Positions 37,495-46,287 of a stretch of 64,000 nt of DNA are shown here, one piece after another. A model generated the notes under the pieces. The model worked only from the letters and a program-made list of their open reading frames with translations. It ran no database searches and was not told the origin of the DNA. The translations under genes were made by a program, and so were the position numbers. Within the stretch, counting starts at the first letter, position 1. Every line of letters begins with the position of its first letter. Origin of the DNA: Pseudoxanthomonas kaohsiungensis (GTDB taxonomy: Bacteria; Pseudomonadota; Gammaproteobacteria; Xanthomonadales; Xanthomonadaceae). The stretch lies in NCBI RefSeq assembly GCF_010211765.1, contig NZ_PDWO01000006.1:1-64000 (forward strand), written 5' to 3'.

Positions 37495-38793
37495 ATGTCC
37501 GCAACCACCACAGCGCCCGCGCGCGCAGGCCTCGCCACGTCCATCGCGATCGTGGGCGGCCTGTTCTTCATCATCGGCTTCTTCACCTGGATCAACGGCC
37601 CGCTGATCACCTTCGTCAAGCTCGCCTTCGACGTCAGCGAGATCTCGGCGTTCCTGGTGCTGATGGTGTTCTACCTGTCGTACTTCTTCCTGGCGCTGCC
37701 TTCGTCCTGGATCCTCAAGGGCACGGGCATGAAGAAAGGCCTGGCGCTGAGCCTGGCGGTCATGGCGGTGGGCGCGATGATGTTCGGCGAGTTCGCCACC
37801 CGGCGCTGGTTCGGTGGCGCGCTGGGCGGACTGTTCGTGATCGGCGGCGGCCTGGCGCTGCTGCAGACCGCGGTCAACCCGTACATCTCGATCCTCGGTC
37901 CCATCGAGAGTGCAGCGCGGCGCATCGCGCTGATGGGCATCTGCAACAAGATCGCCGGCATCCTCGCACCGGTGGTGATCGGCTCGCTGGTGCTGCACGG
38001 CATCGGCGACCTGGCCAGCCAGGTCGAGGTGGCCGACGCGGCGACCAAGGCACAGCTGCTCAACGAGTTCGCCGCCAAGATCCACACCCCCTACCTGGTC
38101 ATGGCCGGGATCCTCCTGCTGCTGGCGGTGGCGGTGCTGTTCTCGCCGCTGCCGGAGATCAGCCCGGCCGAGGCCAACGCGACGCCGGCCGCGGGCGGGG
38201 CCAGCGGACGCAGCAGCATCTTCCAGTTCCCGCACCTGTGGCTGGGCGTGCTGTGCCTGTTCGTCTACGTCGGCGCCGAGGTCATGGCCGGCGACGCGAT
38301 CGGCACGTACGGCCATGCCTTCGGGCTGCCGCTGGACCAGACCAAGTTCTTCACGTCCTTCACCCTGGCGGCGATGCTGCTGGGCTACCTCGCCGGCCTG
38401 GTGCTGATCCCGCGCTACTTCTCGCAGGAGCGCTGGCTGAGCGTGTCGGCGGTCCTCGGGGTGCTGTTCTCGATCGGCGCGCTGCTGACGAAGGGCTACG
38501 TGTCGGTGGGCTTCGTCGCCGCGCTGGGCTTCGCCAACGCGATGATGTGGCCGGCAATCTTCCCGCTGGCGATCCGCGGGCTGGGCCGCTTCACCGAGAC
38601 CGGTTCGGCGCTGCTGATCATGGGCATCGCCGGTGGCGCGATCATCCCGCAGGCGTTCGCCGTGCTGAAGCAGTACGCCGACTTCCAGTGGGTGTTCGCG
38701 GGGCTGATGGTGCCCTGCTACCTCTACATCCTCTACTACGCCCAGCGCGGTCACCGCGCCGGCCTGCCTGGCGGACGCGCGGGCGCAGGGTAA
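37495..38793 (+). CDS. nagP: MFS sugar transporter, NagP type
   Basis: This 432-residue inner-membrane permease has 12 helices and belongs to the FucP/GluP branch of the major facilitator superfamily. Typical blocks are FFIIGFFTWINGPLITFVKL in helix 1, LPSSWILKGTGMKKGL, and LLQTAVNPYISILGP in helix 4. In Xanthomonas, Shewanella and Caulobacter, NagP carries GlcNAc by proton symport. The start at 37495 follows GGGGAGG. It leads the plus-strand nag genes (nagP-nagR-nagB-II-nagA-nagX), with 10 bp before nagR. Confidence 0.92.
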   Translation: MSATTTAPARAGLATSIAIVGGLFFIIGFFTWINGPLITFVKLAFDVSEISAFLVLMVFYLSYFFLALPSSWILKGTGMKKGLALSLAVMAVGAMMFGEFATRRWFGGALGGLFVIGGGLALLQTAVNPYISILGPIESAARRIALMGICNKIAGILAPVVIGSLVLHGIGDLASQVEVADAATKAQLLNEFAAKIHTPYLVMAGILLLLAVAVLFSPLPEISPAEANATPAAGGASGRSSIFQFPHLWLGVLCLFVYVGAEVMAGDAIGTYGHAFGLPLDQTKFFTSFTLAAMLLGYLAGLVLIPRYFSQERWLSVSAVLGVLFSIGALLTKGYVSVGFVAALGFANAMMWPAIFPLAIRGLGRFTETGSALLIMGIAGGAIIPQAFAVLKQYADFQWVFAGLMVPCYLYILYYAQRGHRAGLPGGRAGAG

Positions 38794-38803
38794 TTGCCGC
38801 ATC

Positions 38804-39907
38804 ATGCACGGCGGACAGAACCACAAGGCGGAAGGCATGCGCAGGCCCACCATCAAGGACGTCGCCGAGCGGGCCAAGGTCTCGCTCAAGACGGTGTCGC
38901 GGGTGATCAACAACGAGCCGTCGGTGATGCAGGCCACGCGCTCGCGCGTGCTGGCCGCCATCGCCGAGCTCGACTACGAACCGGACGCCACCGCGCGCAA
39001 CCTGCGCAGCGGCACGCCGTTCGTGATCGGGCTGGTGTACGACAACCCCAACCCGTACCACATCATCGGCGTGCAGAACGGCGTGCTGTCCGCCTGCCGG
39101 GAAACCGGCTTCGGCCTGCAGATCCAACCCTGCGATTCGACCTCGCCGCTGCTGGCCGAGGAGCTGGCCGAGTTCGTGCAGCGCTCGCGCCTGGCGGGCC
39201 TGGTGCTGACCGCGCCGATGTCCGAGCGCCCGGACCTGGTCGCCGCCCTGGTCGCGCGCGGTATCCGCGTGGTGCGGATCATCGCCGCCACCGATGATCC
39301 GGGCGATGGTCCCTGCGTCTACATCGACGACCGCGACGCCGCGTACGAGATCACCGAGCACCTGATCCAGCTCGGCCACCAGCGGATCGGATTCCTCTGG
39401 GGCGGCGCGCAGCACCGCTCCTCCGGCGAGCGCTACGCCGGCTACGAGGCGGCGTTGAAGGATTACGGCATCGCCCTGGACAAGCACCTGGTCGTGCCCG
39501 GCGACTACACCTTCGACGACGGCTTCCGCGGCGCGCGCCGGCTCCTGGCCTTGCGCGAGCCACCTACCGCGATCTTCGGCAGCAACGACGAGATCGCCGC
39601 CGGCGTGCTGGCGGCGGCCAAGTCGGTCGGGCTCAACGTGCCCTACGACCTGTCCATCGCCGGTTTCGAGGACAGTCCGTTCTCGCGCCAGTCCTGGCCG
39701 GCGCTGACCACCGCCAAGCAGGCCACCGAAGAGATCGCCCGCCACGCCGCAAGGTTGCTGATCGGCGGCCTGCGCCAGGACGCCTACGACGACCATCCGC
39801 TGGCGGTCTCCAACCAGGGCTTCGTGCCGCAGCTGGTCGTGCGCGGCTCCACCGCGCCGGCGCCGCTGCAGGCGCGCCCACGACCTCCTTCCTCCTCCGA
39901 AGCATGA
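38804..39907 (+). CDS. nagR: LacI-family regulator of GlcNAc use, NagR
   Basis: This 367-residue LacI-family repressor has its helix-turn-helix at about residues 14-35 (TIKDVAERAKVSLKTVSRVI) and the hinge helix near NLRSGTP. A periplasmic-binding-protein-like effector domain follows. The inducer is probably GlcNAc-6-phosphate or glucosamine-6-phosphate, as for other NagR proteins. It sits inside the operon it likely represses. The palindromes at 37170 and 37406 are the expected sites. A later ATG at 38837 (MRRPTIKDV) is a good alternative start; the 11 extra residues look non-essential. Confidence 0.92.
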   Translation: MHGGQNHKAEGMRRPTIKDVAERAKVSLKTVSRVINNEPSVMQATRSRVLAAIAELDYEPDATARNLRSGTPFVIGLVYDNPNPYHIIGVQNGVLSACRETGFGLQIQPCDSTSPLLAEELAEFVQRSRLAGLVLTAPMSERPDLVAALVARGIRVVRIIAATDDPGDGPCVYIDDRDAAYEITEHLIQLGHQRIGFLWGGAQHRSSGERYAGYEAALKDYGIALDKHLVVPGDYTFDDGFRGARRLLALREPPTAIFGSNDEIAAGVLAAAKSVGLNVPYDLSIAGFEDSPFSRQSWPALTTAKQATEEIARHAARLLIGGLRQDAYDDHPLAVSNQGFVPQLVVRGSTAPAPLQARPRPPSSSEA

Positions 39908-40983
39908 CCATGTCGCTCGCGCTGCATGCCGGTCTCCCGGCCGAAACCGAAACCCTGATGCACAACGAGGCGGCGCAGGCCGCCGAGGTGGTCGCCGCCC
40001 AGTTCGCCCGCAACCGCGAGGCCGTCGCCGCACTGGCCGCGCAACTGCGCGCCGCGCCGCCGCCGTTCGTGGCGACCTGCGCACGCGGCAGCTCGGACCA
40101 TGCCGCCACCTACGCCAAGTACCTGATCGAAACCCAGCTGGGCGTGGTCACCGCATCGCTGTCGCCCTCGATCGGTTCGGTCTACGCGTCGCCGCTGAGG
40201 CTGGAGGGCGCGCTGTTCATCGCCATCTCGCAGTCCGGCAAGAGCCCGGACCTGCTGCGCAATGCCGAAGCGGCCAAGGCCTCGGGTGCGCGCGTGGTGG
40301 CGCTGGTGAACGTGGAGGATTCGCCGCTGGCGCGACTGGCCGACACGGTGATCCCGCTGGGCGCCGGTCCCGAAAAGAGCGTGGCGGCCACCAAGAGCTA
40401 CCTGGCCTCGCTCGCCGCCATCGCCCAGCTGGTCGCGCACTGGAAGGACGATCCGGTCCTGCTCGCCGCATTGGACACCTTGCCGCAGGCGCTGCGCGAT
40501 GCCTGGCAGCAGGACTGGTCGCCGCTCACGGACGGGCTGGTCGACGCGCGCAACCTGTTCGTGCTCGGTCGCGGCCTGGGCCTGGGCGCGGCCCAGGAAG
40601 CGGCGCTGAAGTTCAAGGAAACCTGTGGGCTGCATGCCGAGGCCTACAGCTCGGCCGAGGTCAAGCACGGGCCGATGGCGCTGGTCGGTTCCGGCTTCCC
40701 GGTACTGGTGTTCGCGCAGCCGGACGAAACCGGCCCCGGCGCGCTGGCCGTCGCCGACGAGTTCCACGGGCGCGGCGCCGAAGTCTGGGTCGCCTCGGCC
40801 GCGACCCGCGATGCAGGCAAGGGCTCAAGCGTGGCGCTGCCGCTGGCATCCGCCGCGCACCCGGCACTTGCGCCGCTGCTGACCGTGCAGAGCTTCTACC
40901 GCGCGATCAACGCGCTGGCGCTGCGCCGCGGCCACAACCCCGATCTTCCGCCGCACCTCAACAAGGTCACGGAGACCGTGTGA
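39904..40983 (+). CDS. Glucosamine-6-phosphate deaminase, NagB-II (SIS-domain) type
   Basis: This 359-residue protein has two SIS sugar-isomerase domains, like the C-terminal half of GlmS (ARGSSDHAATYAKYLIE, AISQSGKSPDLLRN, SVAATKSYLASLAAI, KFKETCGLHAEAYSSAEVKHGPMALV in part) but no glutaminase domain. NagB-II converts glucosamine-6-phosphate to fructose-6-phosphate and ammonia, replacing the unrelated NagB of enterobacteria. It is joined to nagR by an ATGA overlap and to nagA by TGATG. Confidence 0.92.
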   Translation: MTMSLALHAGLPAETETLMHNEAAQAAEVVAAQFARNREAVAALAAQLRAAPPPFVATCARGSSDHAATYAKYLIETQLGVVTASLSPSIGSVYASPLRLEGALFIAISQSGKSPDLLRNAEAAKASGARVVALVNVEDSPLARLADTVIPLGAGPEKSVAATKSYLASLAAIAQLVAHWKDDPVLLAALDTLPQALRDAWQQDWSPLTDGLVDARNLFVLGRGLGLGAAQEAALKFKETCGLHAEAYSSAEVKHGPMALVGSGFPVLVFAQPDETGPGALAVADEFHGRGAEVWVASAATRDAGKGSSVALPLASAAHPALAPLLTVQSFYRAINALALRRGHNPDLPPHLNKVTETV

Positions 40984-42137
40984 TGGCAACGCGCGCGCTG
41001 GTCAACGCACGGGTACTGGTCGACGATGGTTTCCGCGACGACCTGGCGGTGCTGCTGGACGACGGCGGCGACATCGCCGCGCTGGTCCCCGCAAGCCAGG
41101 CGCGCACGCAGGCGGACGAGATCGATGACCTGGCGGGAGGCTGGCTGGCGCCCGGCTTCATCGATGCCCAGGTCAACGGCGGCGGTGGCGTGCTGTTCAA
41201 CAACGACACCAGCGTCGAGGCGATCGCGGCGATCGGCCGCGCCCATCGACGGTTCGGTACCACCGGGTTCCTGCCCACCCTGATCAGCGACGACGCCGAG
41301 GTCATGGCGCGCGCCATCGGCGCGACCCGCGCCGCGATCGCCGCCGGCGTGCCGGGCGTGCTCGGCGTGCACCTGGAAGGGCCTTACATCGCGCCGGCGC
41401 GCAAGGGCACGCACGACGCGGGCAAGTTCCGCGTGCCCGATGCCGCCGAAGTGGCGATGGCGACCTCGCTGGACAACGGCATTACGCTCATCACGCTGGC
41501 GCCCGAGCAGGTGCCGCTGGCGACGATCCGGGCGATGGCGGCGCGTGGCGCGATCGTGGTCGCCGGGCATACCGCCGCCAGCTACGAGCAGGCGCGCGCA
41601 GGCCTGGAGGCGGGACTGCGAGGCTTCACCCACCTGTACAACGCGATGTCGCCGCTGCAGGGCCGGGAGCCGGGCGCGGTCGGTGCCGCACTCGAGGACC
41701 GCGACAGCTGGTGCGGGGTCATCGTCGACGGCGTGCACGTGCATCCGGGCAGCCTGCGCGTGGCGCTGGCGGCCAAGCCGCGCGGCAAGCTGTTCCTGGT
41801 GACCGACGCGATGCCGATGGTCGGCTCGGACGACCCGGCCTTCGCCCTGTACGGCGAGGTGATCACGGCGGTGGACGGCGTGGTGCGCAATGCCGCTGGC
41901 GCCCTGGCCGGCTCGGCGCTGGACATGGCCACCGCGGTGCGCAACTGCGTGCGGCTGCTCGGCCTGCCGCTCGATGAAGCCGCGCGGATGGCTTCGACCT
42001 ATCCGGCCGACTTCCTCGGCCTGGGTGGGCGTTGCGGCCGCATCGCGGCGGGCCTGCAGGCCGACCTGGTCCTGCTCGACGAGTCGCTGGCCGTGCGGTC
42101 GACCTGGATCGCCGGCGTGCGCGAGGACGTGGCGTGA
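40983..42137 (+). CDS. nagA: N-acetylglucosamine-6-phosphate deacetylase
   Basis: NagA removes the acetyl group from GlcNAc-6-phosphate. The 384-residue amidohydrolase has FIDAQVNGGGGVLFNN, HLEGPYIAPARKGTHD with the metal-binding Glu, GHTAASYEQ and FTHLYNAMSPL with metal His residues, and the catalytic Asp in VTDAMPMVG. The ATG at 40983 shares a base with the preceding stop. It is followed 25 bp later by nagX. Confidence 0.95.
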   Translation: MATRALVNARVLVDDGFRDDLAVLLDDGGDIAALVPASQARTQADEIDDLAGGWLAPGFIDAQVNGGGGVLFNNDTSVEAIAAIGRAHRRFGTTGFLPTLISDDAEVMARAIGATRAAIAAGVPGVLGVHLEGPYIAPARKGTHDAGKFRVPDAAEVAMATSLDNGITLITLAPEQVPLATIRAMAARGAIVVAGHTAASYEQARAGLEAGLRGFTHLYNAMSPLQGREPGAVGAALEDRDSWCGVIVDGVHVHPGSLRVALAAKPRGKLFLVTDAMPMVGSDDPAFALYGEVITAVDGVVRNAAGALAGSALDMATAVRNCVRLLGLPLDEAARMASTYPADFLGLGGRCGRIAAGLQADLVLLDESLAVRSTWIAGVREDVA

Positions 42138-42162
42138 CCAGGCCGGCGTCGCGGCGCCTCGC

Positions 42163-43248
42163 ATGAGGGCATCGGCCCCGGCGAAGGCGCCACGTTTCGC
42201 CTCGGTCGACGCGCTGCGCGGCCTGACCGTGGCGGCGATGCTGCTGGTCAACAATCCCGGCGACTGGGGCCATGTCTATGCGCCCCTGCTGCATGCCGGG
42301 TGGCACGGCTGTACGCCAACCGACCTCGTGTTCCCGTTCTTCCTGTTCATCGTCGGCGTATCGATCGCGCTGGGCGTGGTACCGCGCCTGGAAGCAGGCG
42401 CGTCCCGTGGCGCGCTGATGCGTACGCTCGCGGCGCGCGCGCTGCGCATCGTCGGCCTGGGCCTGCTGTTGCACCTGCTGGCGTGGTGGTGGCTGGACAT
42501 GGCGCATTTCCGACCCTGGGGCGTGCTGCAGCGCATCGGCCTGTGCTTCCTCGCGGCCGGTGCCGTGGCGTTGTGGTTGGCACCGAGGACGCAGTGGCTG
42601 CTGCTCGGCGGCCTGCTCCTGGGCTGGTGGGCGCTGCTGGCGTGGGGCGGGAGCCTCGCGCCGTGGGACAACCTCGCCAGCCGCGTCGATACCGCGTTGC
42701 TCGGGCCCTGGCTGTACCAGTTCGATCCCGCTACCGGGCGCGGGCACGACCCGGAGGGCCTGTTGAGCACGCTGGGTGCGCTGGCGACCACGCTGCTCGG
42801 CGTGCGGGCCGGCGACTGGTTGCGCCATGGTCGCCGGCGCGCGTTGTGGATCGCGGCGGTCGGCTCGCTGCTGCTCGGCCTGCTGTGGGCGACGGTCCTG
42901 CCCTGGAACAAGAACCTGTGGACCCCGTCGTACGTGCTGTGGAGCGGCGGCTGGGCAATGCTGGCGCTGGCCACGGCGCATGCGCTGGTCGACCGACGGG
43001 GTTGGCCGGCGTTGGGCCACAGTTTCGGCGTCAATGCGATCGCGGCGTATGCCGGGTCGGCGGTGATGGTCTATGCGTTCGCCGCACTGGGATGGTGGGA
43101 ACCCGTCTATCGGATCGGCTTCGCCAGCTGGATGGCGCCGCGCTTCGGCCCATTCCTGCCCTCGCTGGCCTTCGCCTTGGCCTTCGTCGGGTTCTGGTGG
43201 CTGGTGGTGCGCTGGATGGACCGGCGCGGATGGCACGTAAAAATCTGA
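42163..43248 (+). CDS. nagX: NagX-type membrane acyltransferase-like protein
   Basis: This 361-residue polytopic protein (about ten helices) is related to the lysosomal heparan-alpha-glucosaminide N-acetyltransferase family (DUF5009/COG4299). Typical blocks are FASVDALRGLTVAAMLLVNN, the His in HGCTPTDLVFPFFLFIVGVS, WGVLQRIGLCF and NLWTPSYVLWSGG. NagX is a regular member of GlcNAc regulons in proteobacteria that lack a PTS for GlcNAc, and is suggested to act on GlcNAc or chito-oligomers at the inner membrane. It ends the operon, followed by a repeat pair. Confidence 0.9.
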   Translation: MRASAPAKAPRFASVDALRGLTVAAMLLVNNPGDWGHVYAPLLHAGWHGCTPTDLVFPFFLFIVGVSIALGVVPRLEAGASRGALMRTLAARALRIVGLGLLLHLLAWWWLDMAHFRPWGVLQRIGLCFLAAGAVALWLAPRTQWLLLGGLLLGWWALLAWGGSLAPWDNLASRVDTALLGPWLYQFDPATGRGHDPEGLLSTLGALATTLLGVRAGDWLRHGRRRALWIAAVGSLLLGLLWATVLPWNKNLWTPSYVLWSGGWAMLALATAHALVDRRGWPALGHSFGVNAIAAYAGSAVMVYAFAALGWWEPVYRIGFASWMAPRFGPFLPSLAFALAFVGFWWLVVRWMDRRGWHVKI

Positions 43249-43273
43249 GTGGCGTCCCTGTCCGCGCTTTCCC

Positions 43274-43366
43274 TAGGAGCCCAGCTTGCTGGCGAGACAG
43301 GCACCGGAGCTACCAGGACGCCGTCTGGGTCGAGGACAACGGGTCGCGGGCAAGCCCGGCTTCTAC
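43274..43366. repeat. Facing pair of GTAG-type repeats after nagX
   Basis: Between the convergent nagX and sigma-factor genes lie TAGGAGCCCAGCTTGCTGGC (from 43274) and, reversed, a copy ending at 43366 that reads GTAGAAGCCGGGCTTGCCCG on the minus strand. Both belong to the GTAGGAGCC...GCGAC class of Xanthomonadaceae repeats and can form hairpins. They probably act as a two-way terminator for the nag operon and the ECF genes. Confidence 0.65.
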
Positions 43367-43394
43367 AGGATCGTGACGCCAGGAATTCCACGCG

Positions 43395-44669
43395 TCACGG
43401 CGCGCACTGCGCGGCACGCGCGAGCAGCAGGGCCCGTTCACGGCCGTTGCCGGCCAGCGAAGCCGCGCGTTCGAACTCCGTGCGCGCCTCCGCCGCCCGT
43501 CCCAGCTTGAACAGCAGGTCGCCGCGCACGCTGGGCAGCAGGTGGTAGCCGGCCAGCTTCGGTTCGCCGCGCAACGCATCCACGCGTTCCAGCGCGACCT
43601 GCGGGCCGAACGCCATCGACACCGCCACCGCGCGGTTGAGTTCGACCACCGGCGACGGCGCCAGCTGCGCCAGCGCGTCGTAGAGGGCGACGATGCGGAC
43701 CCAGTCGGTGTCCGCCGCGGTGACCGCGCGCGCATGGCAGGCGGCGATCGCCGCCTGCAGGGCATACGGCCCGAGCGCGCCGCCGAGCCGCTGCGCGCGC
43801 TCCAGCGCCGCCAGGCCGCGCCCGATGAGCAGCCGGTCCCAGCGCGAGCGGTCCTGGTCCAGCAGCAGGATCGGCTCGCCGTCGGCGCCGATGCGCGCGT
43901 GCAGGCGCGAGGCCTGGATCTCCATCAGCGCCACCAGGCCGTGCACCTCGGACTCGTCGGGCATCAGCCCGGCCAGCACGCGGCCCAGGCGCAGCGCTTC
44001 CTCGCACAGCGCCGGGCGTATCCAGTCGTCGCCGGTGCTGGCCGCGTAGCCCTCGTTGAACACGAGGTAGACCACGCCCAGCACGGCCGACAGCCGTTCG
44101 GGCAGTTCCTCGCGGCGCGGTATCTCGAACGGCACGTTGGTTTCGGCCAGGGTCCGCTTGGCACGGACGATGCGCTGGGCCACGGTGGCTTCGGCGGCCA
44201 GGAACGCGCGCGCGATCTCGCCGGTCTCCAGGCCGCCGAGCAGGCGCAGGGTCAGGGCCACCCGCGACTCGGGCGGCAGCACCGGATGGCAACTGATGAA
44301 CATCAGCCGCAGCAGGTCGTCGCCGACCGGTTCGTCGAGCAGGTGTTCCTCGCGCCGGTCGGCGTCGTCCTGCAGCTGCTCCAGCTCGTAGGCGACCTGC
44401 AGGTGCTTCTCGTCGCGCAGCTTGAGGTGGCGCAGCCGGTCGATCGCGCGGTTGCGCGCGGTCGTGGTCAGCCATGCGCCCGGATTGTCCGGCACGCCGG
44501 TTTCCGGCCATTTCTCCAGGGCGGCGACCAGTGCGTCCTGGGCCAGCTCTTCGGCCAGGCCCACGTCGCGGACCATGCGCACCAGGCCGGCGATGACGCG
44601 TGCCGACTCCATCCGCCAGACGGCGTCGATGGCGCGGTGGATGTCGTGGTGGGTGCGGTCGGGGGTCAT
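43395..44669 (-). CDS. ECF sigma factor of the ECF42 type with C-terminal TPR-like extension
   Basis: This 424-residue protein has sigma regions 2 (about residues 9-77, AEELAQDALVAALEKWP, NRAIDRLRH) and 4 (about 110-180, LTLRLLGGLETGEIARAFL). An extension of about 240 residues follows, with helical repeats ending LFKLGRAAEARTEFERAASL. This long C-terminus and the DGPF-motif neighbour gene define group ECF42, which has no anti-sigma factor and is thought to be controlled through its own extension. Targets are usually the adjacent DGPF/DUF1428/VOC genes, as here. The signal is unknown. Confidence 0.92.
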   Translation of the reverse strand: MTPDRTHHDIHRAIDAVWRMESARVIAGLVRMVRDVGLAEELAQDALVAALEKWPETGVPDNPGAWLTTTARNRAIDRLRHLKLRDEKHLQVAYELEQLQDDADRREEHLLDEPVGDDLLRLMFISCHPVLPPESRVALTLRLLGGLETGEIARAFLAAEATVAQRIVRAKRTLAETNVPFEIPRREELPERLSAVLGVVYLVFNEGYAASTGDDWIRPALCEEALRLGRVLAGLMPDESEVHGLVALMEIQASRLHARIGADGEPILLLDQDRSRWDRLLIGRGLAALERAQRLGGALGPYALQAAIAACHARAVTAADTDWVRIVALYDALAQLAPSPVVELNRAVAVSMAFGPQVALERVDALRGEPKLAGYHLLPSVRGDLLFKLGRAAEARTEFERAASLAGNGRERALLLARAAQCAP

Positions 44670-44718
44670 GCGCGGCGATCAGACCATCGCCGCGCAGGCC
44701 AGGCAAGTGCCGCCGCAT

Positions 44719-45144
44719 TCATGCCTGCGGCGGCACCGCGTCGGGCGCCATGAAGAACGGCTCCCACTGGTGGCCGTCGAGGTCGGCCACGCTCTGGTGG
44801 TATATGAACCCGTAGTCGCGCGCCGGCTGGGTCACCGTCGCCCCGGCGGCCACCGCCTTGTCGACGAACGCGTCGACCTCGTCGCGGCTGTCCATCGAAA
44901 GCGCCAGCAGGACCTCGGTCTGGCGGTGTGCGTCGCTGATCGGCTTGGGGGTGAAGCCCTGGAAGAACGGCTTGACCAGCAGCCCGCTTCAGCACAAGCA
45001 CGCGAAGATGTCGTCGGACACGACCATGCAGGTCGCATTCGCATCGGTGAACTGCGGGTCGAAGCTGAAGCCCAGGGCAGTGAAGAACGTGACCGACCGG
45101 TCCAGGTCCTGCACCGGCAGGTTGATGAAGATCTTGCGGGACAT
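44719..45144 (-). pseudogene. VOC-family (PhnB/glyoxalase-like) gene interrupted by an in-frame TGA
   Basis: The reading frame starts MSRKIFINLPVQDLDRSVTF, typical of VOC proteins, and runs to codon 51, where a TGA stands at 44989-44991. The same frame then resumes with LLVKPFFQGFTPKPISD and continues to DLDGHQWEPFF and a normal stop at 44719, giving 142 codons in all. Compared with my memory of family members (DxFVMLLVEPFF), about five codons appear to be inserted around the stop. It is either a recent pseudogene or an assembly error. It lies in the ECF42 group between the DGPF and sigma genes, where VOC genes are common. A truncated 51-residue product is unlikely to function. Confidence 0.8.
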
Positions 45145-45210
45145 GCGGGTCTTCCTGGTGGCGAGGGGCGCGGGACGATCGACTGCGACGTCTCCGAACG
45201 GGCGGGCCGC

Positions 45211-45636
45211 TCAGCCGCCGGCGGCGATCTGGTCGCGCAGGCGACGTTCCTGCACGCGCAGCTCGGGGGTGAACTCGGCGCCGAAGTCTTCGTCCTCGAG
45301 CACCGGCCGGATCTCGATCTCGCTGTCTTCCATGTGCGGGTTGGGGCAGCGCTTGACCCATTCGATCGCCTCGTCCATCGACCGCACCTGCCACAGCCAG
45401 AAACCGCAGACCAGTTCCTTGGTCTCGGTGAACGGGCCGTCGACCACGGTGCGCTGCTTGCCGGAAAACTGCACGCGGACGCCGCGCGAGGTCGGATGCA
45501 GGCCCTCGCCGGCCAGCATGACGCCGGCCTTGACCAGTTCCTCGTTGAACCGGCCCATGTCGGTCAGCAGCCGCTCGTCCGGCATCTGGCCGGCTTCGGA
45601 GCCGGCGGTGGCCTTCACTATCACCATGACGCGCAT
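45211..45636 (-). CDS. YCII/DGPF-domain protein
   Basis: This 141-residue protein starts MRVMVIVKATAGSEAGQMPD and carries DGPFTETKELVCGFWLW (about residues 66-82), the DGPF motif that names the family. The YCII fold is a ferredoxin-like dimer. The activity is unknown, though a relation to muconolactone-isomerase-like enzymes has been suggested. DGPF genes are the hallmark targets and neighbours of ECF42 sigma factors. The ATG at 45636 removes 27 non-conserved residues from a longer open frame. Confidence 0.92.
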   Translation of the reverse strand: MRVMVIVKATAGSEAGQMPDERLLTDMGRFNEELVKAGVMLAGEGLHPTSRGVRVQFSGKQRTVVDGPFTETKELVCGFWLWQVRSMDEAIEWVKRCPNPHMEDSEIEIRPVLEDEDFGAEFTPELRVQERRLRDQIAAGG

Positions 45637-45729
45637 GTCGGGATCCTCTTGCGATGGAGGGAGCGCCCGGTGGGCTCCCGTGCCATGGCGACGGATGGCG
45701 GGCGCCGGAATCGACACGCCCGCCGCGGA

Positions 45730-46095
45730 TCATCCCGCGTCCAGCTCCACGATCGGCTTGAAGCCACCCCAGAACATGCGCTTGCCGTCGAAGGGCATCT
45801 GTTCGCTGCCCATCCCGGCCACCCGCGGATCGGCCATAGCCGCCTTGTTGACCTTGTCGCGGTGCGCGCGGGAGCGGTAGCGGATCCAGGAGAACACCAC
45901 CACTTCGTCCGGCTTGAGCTTCACCGCCTGTGGGAACGACGTCAGCTTGCCGGGCTGGACGTCGTCTGCGACGGCCTCCACGTATTCCAGCGCGCCATGC
46001 TCCATCCAAACCTTGCCGGCCTTCCGCGCCAGCCTGCGATACGCATCCACGTTGGCCCGGGGTACGGGCAGGACGAAACCATCCACGTACGACAT
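45730..46095 (-). CDS. DUF1428 family protein
   Basis: This 121-residue protein begins MSYVDGFVLPVPRANVDAYR and includes WMEHGALEYVEAVADDV, VVVFSWIRYRSRAHRDKVN and MPFDGKRMFWGGFKPIVEL, the standard blocks of DUF1428. It is a dimeric alpha/beta-barrel (ferredoxin-like) family of unknown function, often grouped with DGPF and VOC genes. It is the first gene of the ECF42 group, 93 bp before the DGPF gene, so the regulated promoter is probably in the 192 bp upstream. I could not define it there. Confidence 0.9.
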   Translation of the reverse strand: MSYVDGFVLPVPRANVDAYRRLARKAGKVWMEHGALEYVEAVADDVQPGKLTSFPQAVKLKPDEVVVFSWIRYRSRAHRDKVNKAAMADPRVAGMGSEQMPFDGKRMFWGGFKPIVELDAG

Positions 46096-46287
46096 CGTGC
46101 ATTCCTCCTCTCGATGGACGCCGGCAGCCCGGGCCTGCGGGAACGACGGGCGGACCGGGCGCGGATCGACACGATGCACCGCGGTTCGTTCACCCGGCGT
46201 GGCGGCGGCATGGGCGCAGCCGGCAGCCTGCGTGGCCTGCGAGCGGAGGCCAGGGCGTGCGGGCAGCCGTGCCGGCTGCCTTCGAGG

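Noticed and set aside
43249-43394. Small protein gene in the nagX/sigma-factor gap
   Set aside because: The open frame there is made of the two GTAG repeats and has no ribosome-binding site or recognisable sequence.
44985-44995. Selenocysteine reading of the TGA in the VOC gene
   Set aside because: VOC/PhnB proteins of this kind are not known selenoproteins, I see no convincing stem-loop immediately after the TGA, and the extra codons around it look like an insertion.
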